Assembly: GCA_029876055.1 (NCBI GenBank)
Contig: CM056877.1
Location: 4,836,001-4,900,000 of the forward strand
Direction of reading: 5' to 3'
Source of the DNA: Madurella fahalii
Lineage: Eukaryota > Ascomycota > Sordariomycetes > Sordariales
Length of the DNA: 64,000 nt
Both the position numbers and the translations under genes were made by a program. Shown here one piece after another: positions 12,435 to 25,045 of this stretch. The notes below the pieces were generated by a model. That model had not been told where the DNA came from. It searched no databases and saw only the letters and a program-made list of their open reading frames with translations. The number at the start of each line of letters is the position of its first letter. The first letter of the stretch is position 1.

Positions 12435-13446
12435 TCCACAAGCTCCAGGGATTCGCTTACCATAATCATAGTCAACCTCCCATCTCCCCTCCCCCTGTTC
12501 TTACCCGAAGTCCGGCCGGGGCATCGAGTAATCAGATCACGATGGTGCCACCCAACAAGACCAAAGACAAACCCAGGATTCCTCTTTGTATTTGGCGTCG
12601 TACGCTGCACCTGGGTGGGTGGTTATCCCCTCGTCCTCGGATCTGAATGGGGCCAGACAAACGAGATAGGGCGGGCTAGGGGGTTGGGGGCTGTGACTGG
12701 GGGAGAGTGACGAGCCGGTTCCCTAAGGGGGGAGGGGCGGAGGAAACTTGGAGAAGAGAATGTAGACTAGATACCCTTATGAGATCGCAAGAAGGTCCGG
12801 TTGTTGCCATGAGTGTGACCCTGTATCATACCGGTGCATACCTAGCGAGCAATCCCTCTTGGCAAAGGGTTTTCGTAATTCCATGTGAGATGTGCCTCAG
12901 GCAGGACCGGACCACCTCAAAGAACGTGATCTCACGCACGGGGCTGCCGTCTATACATTCTCCCTCTCGTTAGCGACCGGTGATCAATGGACCCTGTATA
13001 TAAAAATCTCTTTAGTGATCTAAGCCAATGACTGAAACACCTTCCTCGAGCCATCATCCTTCTCCCCTCATCAACGACCGATAATGATTGATCTTCTAAG
13101 ACCAGTATGCAACCTTGTGAATAGGACTGTTCTTTGGTAATCTAAGCTAGTGATGGAAGCGCATTTCCTGAACCGTCGTGGGACTCGCCCTTTGCATGGA
13201 TATCTAATATCTGGAAGTAGATTCCTATGAATGCCATACCTAGAGGAGAAGCGTAACTGGCGAAATAGGAAAAAAATGTTGGTATCTAGTCCGGAACTCT
13301 ATTTGGCGGTGCTTTGGTTGTGAAGAAAAGTGAAGGAAAGCTAGAGCATTGAGGAGCTGATGGCGTGGGAAATCTTTGAGAGGCGACCCGCGCTGTAGAC
13401 CATGTGGCTACACTTCCGGTCACTCATCTGTCTGCGCTGGCCGTCT
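12435..13446. other. Intergenic, convergent 3' regions
   Basis: About 1 kb between two 3' ends. No gene, RNA or repeat recognised. Confidence 0.5.
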
Positions 13447-16047
13447 TCACGGATGGGATTCGATCGTCATGCTCTCCACCTTGCTCCGCAACTCTTCTGC
13501 TGGTCCCTCCATGACTCCCGTCGAAGTCTCTCGCCCAGATGATGCTTTAGTATCTGTCCCCTGCGTCCTCTCATCGACAAGTAGGAGCACTCTAGCCTCC
13601 GCCCTTGGAGAAGTATAAAACTCTCTAAGCGCTTTCTGATCGCCCCGCTGGACGCACACCTTCTTGACTCCCAGGCGGGCAGCCACTACACCATTGAGCA
13701 GACTGACGAACAGCCAGGGGTATTGCAAGATCTCGGCCTCGAACGCGTTGATGGTCTCTTTCGCCTGGAGGGTATACGACTTGCTGTCTAAAAGGACGCC
13801 GAGACGGAATAGGTTCGAAGCAGACACGGCATTCGTTGAGGGTTGAGCCTTGTCCATGCCGCTCTTCAGGCGTAGAATGGTGGGACTCAGAGTCTCCGAT
13901 TCTGTCGAGTAGAAGCCGCCCGAGTAGGCATGGCGAGGGGATGACGTGGGAGTTTGTTGCTCCTGGTTTTTGCTTGCAGGTGAGTCATAGAAGAGACGGG
14001 TTTGCGTGTCTAGTGTATGGGCGGTTAGCGCTGGGATAAAGAGATGAAGGCGGAGAGGAAAAGATGAAGGACAGGAGGTGGAAAGAGATTGATAGGAGAG
14101 AAAAAAAAAAAAATACCCTGCAATTGTTTGGCCCACGTCAGCCACTCCTGTTCAAGCGTCGTAGTGTAAAGATCCAAGAGGCCGTCGATCAGGAAGGCGT
14201 AGTCATCAGCAAAGGCGAGTGTTTGACTAGGGCCGTCCCAGAAGAACCGATGTAGGGGATTGCGCTCATCGCTGCTCGAATCGGTCCATAGGTTCTCTTT
14301 AATGAACGTGGCGGCCTCTCTTGCGGCTTGCAGGCACCTCGCTGATGTCCCTTCGTCAAGAAAGCGCACGGCAGCTGCTGTCCTGGACAACGCCGAGATG
14401 ACCATGCCATTTACACCGACCACAACCTTCTCGTCCCTTGCCGGGCGGACGCGCTCCTTCTCTCGATGAGCTCTTAGTTTCTTCCGTGCAATAGAGACGA
14501 GGCGCTTGATTTCCTCGGCCGGAACGCCGAACTGCTTTGAGAGCTCGGTCACGTCTTTGTTGATGGACAGGACGTTCTGATTGATGAATTCATCAAACGG
14601 GTCCTGGTCCTGCGGCACATTGCCGTCCTCCAGCACATTCCAATACGCGGCAGCAACCGAACTAGTGTGGTCACTCGCGCCTCCACCGACAACCTGATCA
14701 AACTCACGGCGGGTCCAAAGGTAGTATGCACCCTCCCGCATATGTCTGTCGCCTTTCCGGTAGAAGGAATCGGCTGCCTCGCTTGTCACAAACCCTCCTT
14801 TGGGCTGGCGTATAAACGGACTCGTGAGGTAGTCGGCCAGCTCCAAAACAACATCGGCGAATTCGCCATCCAAGGCGAGCCCCTTACCACCTGCTGACGT
14901 GTAACCCAGCCAGGCGTCGAGGAACACACCCAACAGCAGGGCATTCTCCCCGACCATCTTTTCAAAGTGCGGCATGCTCCAGTCGCTGGTCGCGCTGAAC
15001 CGCATGAAGCCGGCGCCGAGATGGTCTCTCAACCCGCCGTCTCGGATCCGCCTGAGAGTGCTGATGGCCATCGAAGTGGCATTCGCGACCTCCCTCTCCC
15101 CTATGACATCGCGCACCTCGGACGGGAAAACCGCAAGCCTGAGCAGGAAAGACAGCCGCGCCGGATTCGGAAACTTGGGCGTCCCGAACCCATAATCCAC
15201 AGGGTCGAACATCTTGGATATCCTGGCCAAGGCCTCATCTAGCTGGTCTAGGTCGAGATCGCCCGAGTCCACCTGCGGAGCAGCCGGGGCTGTGGGGCCT
15301 CCTCCGGCCCCGCCAAAGGTACCCTCTTGGGCAAAGTCCTGGAGCTTGTGCAGCATCTCGAAGGCCTCCCGGCGGCATCGCTCCTCCTGCTCAACCCAGA
15401 ACTTGTGGATCTTTTTGGCGATGGCGAGGAAATCATTGTACGACTCTTCCCCCGTGTTGTCTGCGGCAATCGCGGCGCCGCCGGCAGTGCTATGCTCAGT
15501 GCCCGGGCCGGGCCAGTAGGTTCCGCCGAAGATGGGGTAGAGGTCGGGGGTCAGGAAGAGGTTCAGGGGCCAGCCACCGGTAGCGTTGACGGCCTCGCTG
15601 TAGTTTTGGTAAATGGTATCGAGGTCCGGACGCTCTTCTCTGTCTACAATGATAGGAATGAAGGCTTCGTTCAGGAACGCGGCTACCGACGAGTTGAGAA
15701 AGGAGTCTTGGGTGGTAAGATGGCAAACTGGCGGGGGATCTTGGTTAGCCGGCTAAGGGAAGTCGTGGCAGTTATGGGCACTCACGGTGGTCGGCTAGGA
15801 AGCCAATGTGCATGAATATTGGCTTGTTCTCAGCTGTGGCTCTCGCCAGTGTTGCTGCGTCGAGCAGCTGCCACGCAACAGGGGTCTCGACATGGCGACG
15901 TACGTAGGGGCTGTCACTCTCGCCAGCGCGGTTCCGGAGGCCCTCCAACACGTCCTCAGTTCCGGACGATGCCGCGGCAGGACGCTCGGAATGCTGCTGT
16001 GGCCGGTGATGCTCACGCTGCGTGCTCATCATTGTGGCAGTGGGCAT
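13447..16047 (-). CDS. DUF255 / SPATA20-like thioredoxin-fold protein
   Basis: Exons 16047-15786, 15727-14117, 14009-13447; 811 aa, normal for the family. Members (YyaL, SPATA20) have an N-terminal thioredoxin-like DUF255 domain followed by a six-hairpin-glycosidase-like helical barrel. Their reaction is not established. Landmarks are SPYVRRHVETPVAWQLLD, VDREERPDLDTIY, GGWPLNLFLTPD, GGTYWPGPG, GGLRDHLGAGFMRF, MPHFEKMVGENALLL and LKSGMDKAQPSTNAVSASNL. The canonical CHWCH active site reads DHLCH here, so the first cysteine is replaced by Asp and disulfide chemistry of the usual kind is unlikely. This motif spans the first splice junction (15786/15727), so the splice choice matters. The second intron carries a 13-base poly-T donor-side tract. 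Alternative Met codons lie at 16032 and 16029. Confidence 0.88.
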
Positions 16048-17332
16048 TCCGAAGTTGGCGGCGAGATTAGGTAGTAGTGGTCGCTGATGTTCAGTTGGCT
16101 GTGACGACTAAACAGAAGGGTGTAGGTGGGGTAAGAAGGTGGGGTGGCTTGCAAGGGCAGCGGTCGAGTGGGCCTTTGCAGATCAGCCGTCACAGCCCGA
16201 TGTGGGTTCTTAGCAAGGTTACTGCAAGCGGGGTCTCGAGACTCTATGCAGACGGGATTGATTCCCCGCGGAAGCTTGGGCATTAGCATCACACGGAGAG
16301 TTCAATAGCAGGATTACGAAGGTCAACCGAAACATCTTGTAACATTTTACCATCACGCTCAACAAAGTGCTAGAAAGCGTGGCTAGAAAGTGGACGATCT
16401 ATCAGACCCTAGGCGCCTTGTTATCTACCTTTATGCAAAGCGGGTACGGTAAGCATGTGTGCAGTTGTTTTACTATTTTGTAACCCTGTTGCCGCGTGCC
16501 TAAGGGCAGTTTGGCATGACCCTTTTACTGTATTAGCAACACCACGGCTATAAGCAGGATTCCTCTTTTTATTCCTCGTTTTGCACAAACAGAATACGCT
16601 GGGCCTCAAGACAACCTTCTAAGTATCCCGGAATGTCTAAACAGAAAGCGTCCCGACGCCGGATCACTTGCCATGCAATGTTTCGAGATTGAGACCACAA
16701 GTTCCGGTCACCTACTGACCCACGAACAGCACCGCAGGGTCACGGGAATTTCCACACCGCATATAGATGAAAGATCAGGAGCAACGACGGCCTAGTTATC
16801 TCTACCCCTCCCAGAGAATCTGCTCAAACCTCTAACTGAAACCGCTTGCCTGAAGTGGAAAGAATCGAAGACGGGGAAAAGTTACATGTACAAAACCCCA
16901 GACTTGTTCAAAGAAACAAACGGGCACACGAACAGAGCGAAAGCGCAATGTCCGGACCAACGAATCGAAAGCGACGTAAATGCGCCATAGTCCTTCCTAT
17001 CCCAGTAGAGAGCTTTCCCCGGACTCCAGAACCTCATGCTGCCGTTGATAGAGCCTGTCCCGCCATGCCATCCAAGCCCAAGGGCTGTCGAAAGGTCGAC
17101 GGCGTGGTGGTATTCATTTGATGCCATGGATGATATCGTCGGAGGATATTGCCCGCGTCAGCGTGCAGAAAAGTGAAGAGAACTCGATCTAAGCGAGCAA
17201 CAAATGCTGTGTACAAACATATACACTAAAAGAATCGAAACCCGGCGGCCGCCGTTGTCCGTTGAGTAGAGACCCCTAACCTAACCATCACCTTACTAGG
17301 GATGGCTGCGTAGAGGATCTCGGTTTTTGGGA
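16048..17332. other. Intergenic, no gene recognised
   Basis: 1.3 kb between the DUF255 promoter side and the 3' end of the CAP-domain gene. Only short open frames without family signatures. Confidence 0.45.
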
Positions 17333-18378
17333 TTAGGCAGCTAAAACGGCCAGTTTCCCCTGAGGCGGCAGAACGTTCTGAGCGTACGCACCGCCCATGT
17401 TGCCTGACTGGAGTGTTAGTGAACGCATTCCACCACGTCTTAAAGTGAGAGCTAGCACACACCGGCAGGGTAATAGTTGCAAACAGTATACCACGATCCC
17501 ATGCTGCTCATGGTACCCGGTGGGCAAAAATGCGTGGCGCAGCCGACCTGCTGGGTGCTCTTCCAGACAAGCTGCGAGTAATGACCCCAAGCGGAGAAAT
17601 TGGACATATCCGGCGTGGGCTTGCCGTACTCGCTGGCTGGGAAGAGGTTGATCTCGCCGTTGTACCAGCCGTTGCTAGCCGCCCGGGCGATCGATGCTTC
17701 AGCGCCAACAGCTTCGGCATCTCCCGACGAGCCCCACATGGCAAGGTTTTGGCCATAACCGCCACCACCGATCGAGCTTGAAAACGATTAGTGTTAGGGG
17801 CTAGCACCTACAAGGTAGGAGACTCACGTGTCGTGCTTGAAAACACATGTCTCGGCGAGAACCCTCGCGGCATCGGCGTGCTTGGCACTCCACTCGAGGG
17901 CAGGTACGGAATGGTTGGCCCGGTGAACGTTGTGATGGCGAAGCGCCGTGCTAATGTAATCAGACGGCGGCGGCGGCGGCGGGGGAGGGGGAGGCGGCGG
18001 GGGAACCGCCGAAGACTTTGGAGGCTCGGGAGCGGCCGTCGATGACTCAACCGGAGGGGGGACTGGCTTAGAAGTCGGCACCGGGGCTGGGTCGGGAGTC
18101 GGCTGCACAACAGGTTCCGAGATAGATGTTGAAGACGGGGGAGGAGGCGGGGGAGGAGGCGGAGGAACTGATGTGGTAGTGACTGAAGAGGTCGTGGTTG
18201 GCTTCTTCGGGCGAGGATTGGGGCGATGGAACACCGTAGCGGTTTCACCCTCAGTCACCGTGACCGTGACCCATTCGGTCACGATAGCCGTCTCGATGTA
18301 AAGGCGACGATCCTGGAGAATGGGGCTGGCAACGGCCAGGACGGCGCCGCAGGCGGCGAGGAAAGCCGAGGACTTCAT
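17333..18378 (-). CDS. Secreted CAP-superfamily (PR-1-like) protein with proline-rich linker
   Basis: Exons 18378-17828, 17776-17463, 17403-17333; 311 aa. CAP/PR-1 proteins are extracellular and bind sterols or other lipids; fungal members (Pry type) act in lipid export and host or niche interaction. A signal peptide is visible (MKSSAFLAACGAVLAVASP). It is followed by a Thr/Ser/Pro linker with two poly-Pro tracts of about 10 and 13 residues, likely O-glycosylated. The C-terminal ~140 residues form the CAP domain: LRHHNVHRANHSVPALEW, GYGQNLAMWG, the conserved GHYSQLVWKSTQQVGCA, and VCNYYPAGN. The His/Glu tetrad positions look occupied. The three-exon joins preserve both CAP signatures. Confidence 0.9.
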
Positions 18379-21300
18379 TTCGGTAGGATGCTCACTTCTG
18401 CTATAGCGATTAGTTGTTGTCATGAGCTGCTATCGTGCAGCGACTCTGAAATTTGCGACAAGAGACATTCTGCTGCATTGCTCGATTTTTTGGGGTCCTA
18501 TCAGAAATGACAGGCCACGAGCACCCCGATAATGAATTGTGTTCTCGTATTCATGGGCTGCAAAAGAACATTTTTGTCCAACCCGATGCCCACTGAACAA
18601 CAAACTGCGTCGTGCAAGATGCCACAACGAGGCTCATGACTGGGAAGAGAACCGGAGAATACGCGCCGCGGTATGACGGCCGGATTCGGTATGAGAAAGC
18701 AAGCCGATAAACGTACCTGCAATTGCTTGTGACTCGAGACTTTGGCGATGATTCTATCCTTTCGGGTGAAAGCCGAGGTATTCAGAGCCAGCTGGAACGC
18801 AGCACTACTTTATGACAGCTGTCGGGAAACAGATGTTGACGATACTTGTCGTCCTGCCACAACCAGAGTCCACGGGTTGGGGTTGCTCAAACACTGGAGA
18901 CAGCGCCGCCGTCGAAAAGGCCGAAAGAGGACTTTGTTGAAGGAGTGAAAGTGCGAAAAGAAACGCGAAAAGGAATGAATCCGGGGCTTCTGGAAACTTG
19001 ACGGGTGGGAAGCCGTGAGCCGTTGAGAAAAGGAGTGGACTGAAGTTGAACTTCAAAAGGAAGGGCGGCGAAGAAGGCCAGTCGGGCTGCGAAAAGAACG
19101 AGCTCGAAGCTGCGTGCCCGAATGTAACGAAGGAAATGCGAGCGAGGTGAGGTTAATAAATGGGAGGCACCTGGAGGCACCTGGGAGGAGCAAGAGGGGG
19201 CGGGTGGGTCTCAATCTGATCCAAACCAAAGCACGCCAGATTTTGAGGGGACGCCAAATCCCAGCACGTTGGTCCTGGTCGTTGAGCCCCTTCACACTTG
19301 GCCCTAATTTTCGCAAAAAGGCGGGTGCGGGGCGTAAGATTAGCAAGGGGCCAGAGTCGCAAGGGCACGTCACCTGGGGGCTATCCGCCGTCTTCTCCCC
19401 ACATATCGGGATCTAGTGTAGATTCGGGGGACGTCAAATCTTGATGTTCGGTGCGAGATGCATTCCATACCGTCTTTATGTATGCAGACATCCTCGACAA
19501 CCGCCCATGGCAGACGGCGACGGGGGTTTACGCTCGCAGCACCTTGTATCCAGTGGGTTGTGGTATTGACCCTGCTTGCCCCGGCTTGGGATGCCAGTAG
19601 ACGATGCCATTGGCTCCGCGACGCGCGGACGATGCCATCCCATGTTTCTGAACGGGCCGCTGTCCGCCCTGCCGATTCGATACACGCACGCCATTGCGGC
19701 GTTAACCGTGGGCCCCATTTGCCCCTGCGTTCTCGGCCCCCTGGCAACTGCATGCCGTCAGACTGACCAATCGCGAAGCCGTGCCTTGCAGAAGCAATGT
19801 TTGGGGTGCAGAAACCGGGTCAAGGCTCGTTTTTACCGTTCTGGGTGTAGATTGTCTGCATGTTTCCACATCCCACAATTGTCGATGATGAATTCCACGC
19901 CATTCATCGGGAGTGTATGACGACTGCGGCCTTCATCGCCTAAACTTCGAACGTCATATTTTCCTAAGGTGTGGCCCGGTTCTGCGAACCCTTGTCTTAT
20001 TTACCCACTGAAAGGAAAACCACCGAATTTCTGGCGCCTATTTCAGCTTGTATGCAGTTGGAACATTATGGGACAGGAAACCGGGACCCAACTGGACTCG
20101 GCCGCCAACAAAGAGGCGCCTACCGAAATCTGTACTTATCGATACTGGTACTCAACGCCTTCTGGTGGCAGAAGACTCTAATCAGTGTGACCGGCAATCT
20201 CGCCATGAACTGCATCTAGTCAATTCATGACCACCACATCCACTCGGCTGCGCCGGGCAAAGACGGACTCGGCATATGACCCGACTCACCCAACTCCCTG
20301 CTGTAGGTGGTTACATACTGGGGTTCCTATCCGATCGGCGGTGCCACAAACGCACTCGATCTACCGCTTCTTGTTGCGGGTTGATCCGAGGCAGATACTA
20401 TCATACATCTTCCATATCATCTGGCAGTTTAGTTTCCCAACATGAACGTGACAATGGTGGCAAGCTAAGCCGGAAGGGCTGTCTCAGAGCTAGAGTGCCT
20501 ACCAAGCACATTTTGCCGGATTGTAAACTTGACCGAAGCTATGCTAAGAGAACAGGCGTACGTCCCGAGCTGCTATCAAAGCTCTTGCGAAGAGCTAGCT
20601 ACTTGAAATGGGTTCTTGCGGGTTCGGTTCCTCACTGTCCATGTATAATCCACCACATACCTGGCTCACGCACCGCGGGATGCGACATGTCGACCATCGC
20701 ACCGGATGAGACCGATGGAGACATTTTCTCTCCACTCTCCACCCCAGCCGTGAGGGATGTTGGGTAGTGGGTCTCTCCAAGCCGCAATATCACCAATGAG
20801 AGGAAACGGGGCCCTCCTGAAACGTCGCTAAGATGGAATGGAGCCCTGCCAAATTGTTTCCGCTTGGCGGTCTGGTCTTGGCACTGACGCCAAGTCTCTG
20901 GTGTACCTCGATCCTTCGTCAGCAACCCAATATCAGTTGTTCAACCCTAGCTGAGTGTTTATATTATCAAGAAAAGATCAGTGATGCCCGTGCCTCATTA
21001 CTTTCAAATTTGCGTTACGGACCCCTTCTTGACGTCGTCATACTGGTTCACACAAGACGGCACAGCAACCTTGCTCGCATCAGCGAACGGAATCGACGGT
21101 GTGTGTGGGTTAGCAATGGTAACTAACTTAAATTAGTGGGCTTATTCAGCTCCGTCTTTACACTAGTCTCGGCAGTGGTACTCCATCTTTCGGGCCCACT
21201 TTCCCTTCTGGCGAGACCTTTTCCATGCTTGGGTTCAGGAAGCCGTACACGACTGCATCGGATACGCGCTGTGGACCTTTTGTAGTGGCCGAGACACAAG

Positions 21301-23534
21301 CCGAGGCCTGCATGTCTGCATTTCCTCACCATTTCTGGGAAAAGATTTCGATCGTGGCTAGGTGCCGTCGAACTATCGAAGGTAGGCCACGGCCCCATCC
21401 TCGAGACTCGCGCCACGAGTCATGATTCGACATTCAATAACCTCTGGTATGACGAGGGTATTGGAGGGATTTGGCCGTGGCAGCACAAATCTCACTACTT
21501 GGTATATCTGCCTCTCTATCGCCGGCTCCGAATTGCCTATTCCGAGGAAATCGAATCCGGCAAAATTGTTTTGGAGTTGCAGTGAAAGAAGGCCCTGCAA
21601 TCGGGCGTCGATTTGGTGCTGATCGAGAGGATCATTCCCGATCTTCCCGCCCGAGCTTTGTCATGCCAAGCCCCCGCAAACCTTAAGGCGACCTCGCCGA
21701 TCGTTCGCTTCCTGAGCAACACAACGTCTCATTCAGAATGTCGCAAATGGCAGCCGCCGACCTCACCTTTGTGCGAACTAAGACATCATTGCTCAGGAAT
21801 CAAAGGACGCAACAAGCCGAGAGGTGTCACTGTTCCAACGACCCAAGACGGGATCAAGCCAATTGGCCCGCACAGCATTCGACCACAAACAGGCCGAAAA
21901 GTTAGGCCAGCCCCGCCCTTGCCCCTTAAATCCCCAGCTGTTCTTGTAGTCTGGACATAGGATGGTTTTCTTAGACCATGCCAAGTCTTGTCACCTAGAA
22001 GCCAGGCCGCTAGCCGGCCAATGCCAGCTAGTTCACGGGCAGACGATTCTTCTCCATGAAGTTGCTTGTCGATCGCACCTGGTTTCCGCGGAAGGAAGCA
22101 GCGTGTGTGCCAGGGTGACGCATAGGACGAATTGAACGTCGTGAAACGCAATACCCTATTCGACAAGTGGGGCTCTTAAAGCTATACTCAAGTTCCACGT
22201 TGGCGCGGCACCAGATGGACACGAAGGATTCAGGATTGGGGGCCGGTGATGATCAGACGTACATTGCAATGCGGCCTCATAAACGGGGCAAGGGGCCGGT
22301 TGAGAACCGAGTAGACATGCTATTTGCCATGCATCGCAACCATCCGAGGTCGAGCGGGTGGTCTGGCACCAAGAAGCCTGATTCCGTTGGTTTGTGTTCA
22401 CCACGTGCTGCAACGGGCCTTTGCGTCAGCACTGTGCTGTACGCAGCAAACGCATCAATGCTGCCGCCGTCCCTGACACATGAACCGTGTTATCGGGGGT
22501 TGTGCACAATTGATAAGCGTTGGATAGAGCAGGTCGAGGGAGCAACCGCCAGTCACTACTTTGTTCCCCGTGAAAACTTTGTTGAACGGGGTCTCAGGGG
22601 AAGGAGAGAGAACACGCATTGTAGGTTAATGCTGAATACTCGATTAACTCCTCTTTGAGCCTATTACAAGAAAGGAAACGGCCTCTCACATTGATAGATG
22701 GTGCGGGTTCCATATGATATCGAATCTAAGGCTTCATGTCATAACATCACGGCATCTGCCGCTGCCAGTTCTGCATCGCCATGTTTACGACCCATGAATT
22801 CCTCATTTGCTCGTACTGTACAGGCGGCGTGGCATCAACATATGCGGTGTGTAACCGCCGGATCGTGTACCATGAACTATCAACCGGAGGTTCCACATCA
22901 TGACGGCCGGACACGGAAAGTAACATGAAGCCGTGAAACACCACATGGCCTGCACAAAGCATAACGCCCAACATCGTCCACAGAGGAGGCTGCTAATGTT
23001 CCACCACGAAGTTGAGCGGTTTGACACATTCGCTGTTTGCCGTTTGTTGGAGGCTCTCTGTGTGCGTAGCCGTAGTTGCCGGCGTCTTTGCCATGATACT
23101 TCCGTGTCTCCAACCACGAGCCAAGTCGGAAGGGACCCATGTTTCATTCAAAGGCTTTAGGTTGTTGATTCTCCGTATATGCAATGTGGGAACAACTTAT
23201 GGAATTGTCCTTTTACTAGCGGTTAAGAACAAGGGAGTGTGAATGCGGCGTCAGACGTTGCCCTTAAGAATGGGGGCGTTACAGTAGACTTCGGCCGTTG
23301 GAAGACGATGGAGACTTTTATACAATTGCTAGAGCGGGAGAAAGTTTGGGGAATTGTCGCTTTTGTTCTTTGAAGGAAATTGACACTGTATCGCCGGACG
23401 GGCCTATCTACCTCTCTGTAGCCCCCTATGTACAGATTCTGGTACGGTGCTACTTAATTCGCAAAGACTTCGGTACCGTCGGGGGAATGAATAATGCATC
23501 GCCCAGAAGGACGAGAATAGCCACCACCGTACTC
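18379..23534. other. 5.2-kb stretch without recognisable genes
   Basis: Open frames here are short (mostly under 165 codons), overlap in many frames and show no domain signature or splice-supported exon chain. Base composition is mixed, not strongly AT-biased, so it does not look like a heavily RIP-mutated transposon. I recognised no terminal repeats, tRNA or rRNA. It may hold non-coding transcripts or decayed genes that cannot be identified by eye. Confidence 0.4.
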
Positions 23535-24352
23535 TTAGGACGACTTTGCAGCCTCAGTTTTCTCCGGGATGAACGGCTTCTCCCAAGGCGGAATCGAACT
23601 GTGAGAGAAGATCTGCTTCGTCCTGAGGTGCACCGGGGTCGATTTCTCGGGCTGGTCGGGGATGACTTTTTCGAGTTTCTGCGAGTAGGGTAAGGTCAAT
23701 GAAGAGTGCACCTAGGACGCTGACTGGGAGCAGTGACATACCAGGTTCTCATAGACGCACTTGTTGAGCTTCCACTCAGCCGGTCGGCACTGCCATAGCT
23801 GTTGGTTGTTGTTCTCGAGACATTGCCAATGGGCACGGAACTGCTCGAGACAGGATTTGTTGATGTCCTCAAGACTGGAACGCAAAACAATCAGCATTTC
23901 GTTTCGTGCGGTCACGTCCCGTTATCAATGTTCGCTCCAGTTACCCGCATCCGTCTCGCCTCAAGCGACAGGATATAGGGCATATCGAGAATTGACAATA
24001 GCGGGACACATACACACTCCGAGCACATCTGGTGACCCGCCGCCCCTCCTTCAAGCACTCGAACTCGCCCTTGCCGGGGTTCTGTGTCTTGCATTGCATG
24101 TAGTCGTCATTGTAGTCTTTGCATCGTGCGCCAATGAAGAAGGAGGCCGAGAGAAGAGGGGCAGAGCTGGAGCCGATCTCCTTGACCTTCGGAATCGAGT
24201 CCGGTAGCGGCGTGGTGTCGAGGAGGACGTGCTGGTTGAAGCTGTTGTCCGGTCAGCAAAACCCAGGCGCAGGCAGGCCAGCCGACCCAATTGGTTTCCG
24301 AGAAGCATGCGCGGACCGGGGGAGTCACTTACACCGGCTTCCGCGCTGCCAT
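23535..24352 (-). CDS. nuo-20.8: NADH:ubiquinone oxidoreductase 20.8-kDa subunit (NDUFA8 orthologue)
   Basis: Exons 24352-24333, 24241-24014, 23874-23742, 23678-23535; 174 aa. This accessory subunit of mitochondrial complex I sits on the intermembrane-space face of the membrane arm and is imported by the Mia40 disulfide relay. It has two twin CHCH-type cysteine pairs: ARCKDYNDDYMQCKTQN with FECLKEGRRVTRC, and KSCLEQFRAHWQC with LWQCRPAEWKLNKC. The N-terminus MAARKPVFNQHVLLDTTPLP is typical for filamentous fungi. A seven-codon first exon and the donor at 24013 (GTATGT) were chosen because they keep the frame into SVLEDINKSC. It is divergent to the nucleoporin gene, sharing a promoter of under 500 bp. 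Confidence 0.93.
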
Positions 24353-24840
24353 CTTGATTGTGTTGGCAAGCCTGACTTGCAATACGAAGCTGTGCGTGGT
24401 TTGGAGCTGGTGATGCTTTCTAGCTTGTGAGGTTCGGCTTCGTAACATGTGGGTCCCATATGAGCAGCTGCTATTGGCTAAGACGTTCGGACGCTCGAGC
24501 CACCACTTCTGGCTCCGACGCGCATTGGCTCGCAGTGGAACCCATTTCTGCCAAAAAGCTGTCCGGCCCAAAGTTGGTTGTGCACGACATATCTCTGCGA
24601 CGAGTACGAAGTAAACGATGCTGATAGTGTAATAAATAATCGCTAACTACTGTCAGTTTTGTCTTTTTTATATCATTCCTGTGCCGAACACCAAAGCACC
24701 ACTCGAAGGTTTGCTTCCCATCGCTTCCCGGCGTCTTCTGCAGCCACTGCAAGTTCCCGCCGGCGAATTGTTTTTGTCCTCCCCGCAGCCAACGCTTCCC
24801 ATCTCTACGCGACACTCCCTCCAGAGCTCCCAACATTGTC
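24353..24840. promoter_or_regulatory. Bidirectional promoter with two CCAAT boxes
   Basis: The 488-bp interval separates the start codons of the complex I subunit (left) and Nup57 (right). Two ATTGGCT elements (24473-24479, 24534-24540), i.e. AGCCAAT on the minus strand, are candidate sites for the CCAAT-binding (HAP) complex, which commonly controls respiratory genes. Binding is inferred from motif and context only. Confidence 0.45.
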
Positions 24841-24979
24841 ATGTTCTCGACAATAACCCGGCCCGCGGGGCAATCTGTTTTTGGCGGAGGCGGGAGTAGC
24901 CTGTTTGGCCAATCACCCAACGTAAGTTCTCCGCCGGCCGCTGGCCGCCGTTTCGAAGAGAGGCGCTAATGCAATTATC

Positions 24980-25045
<66 letters not shown>

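Noticed and set aside
19400..23500. A RIP-degraded transposon in the gene-poor stretch
   Set aside because: Base composition is balanced and no terminal repeats or transposase remnants are readable.
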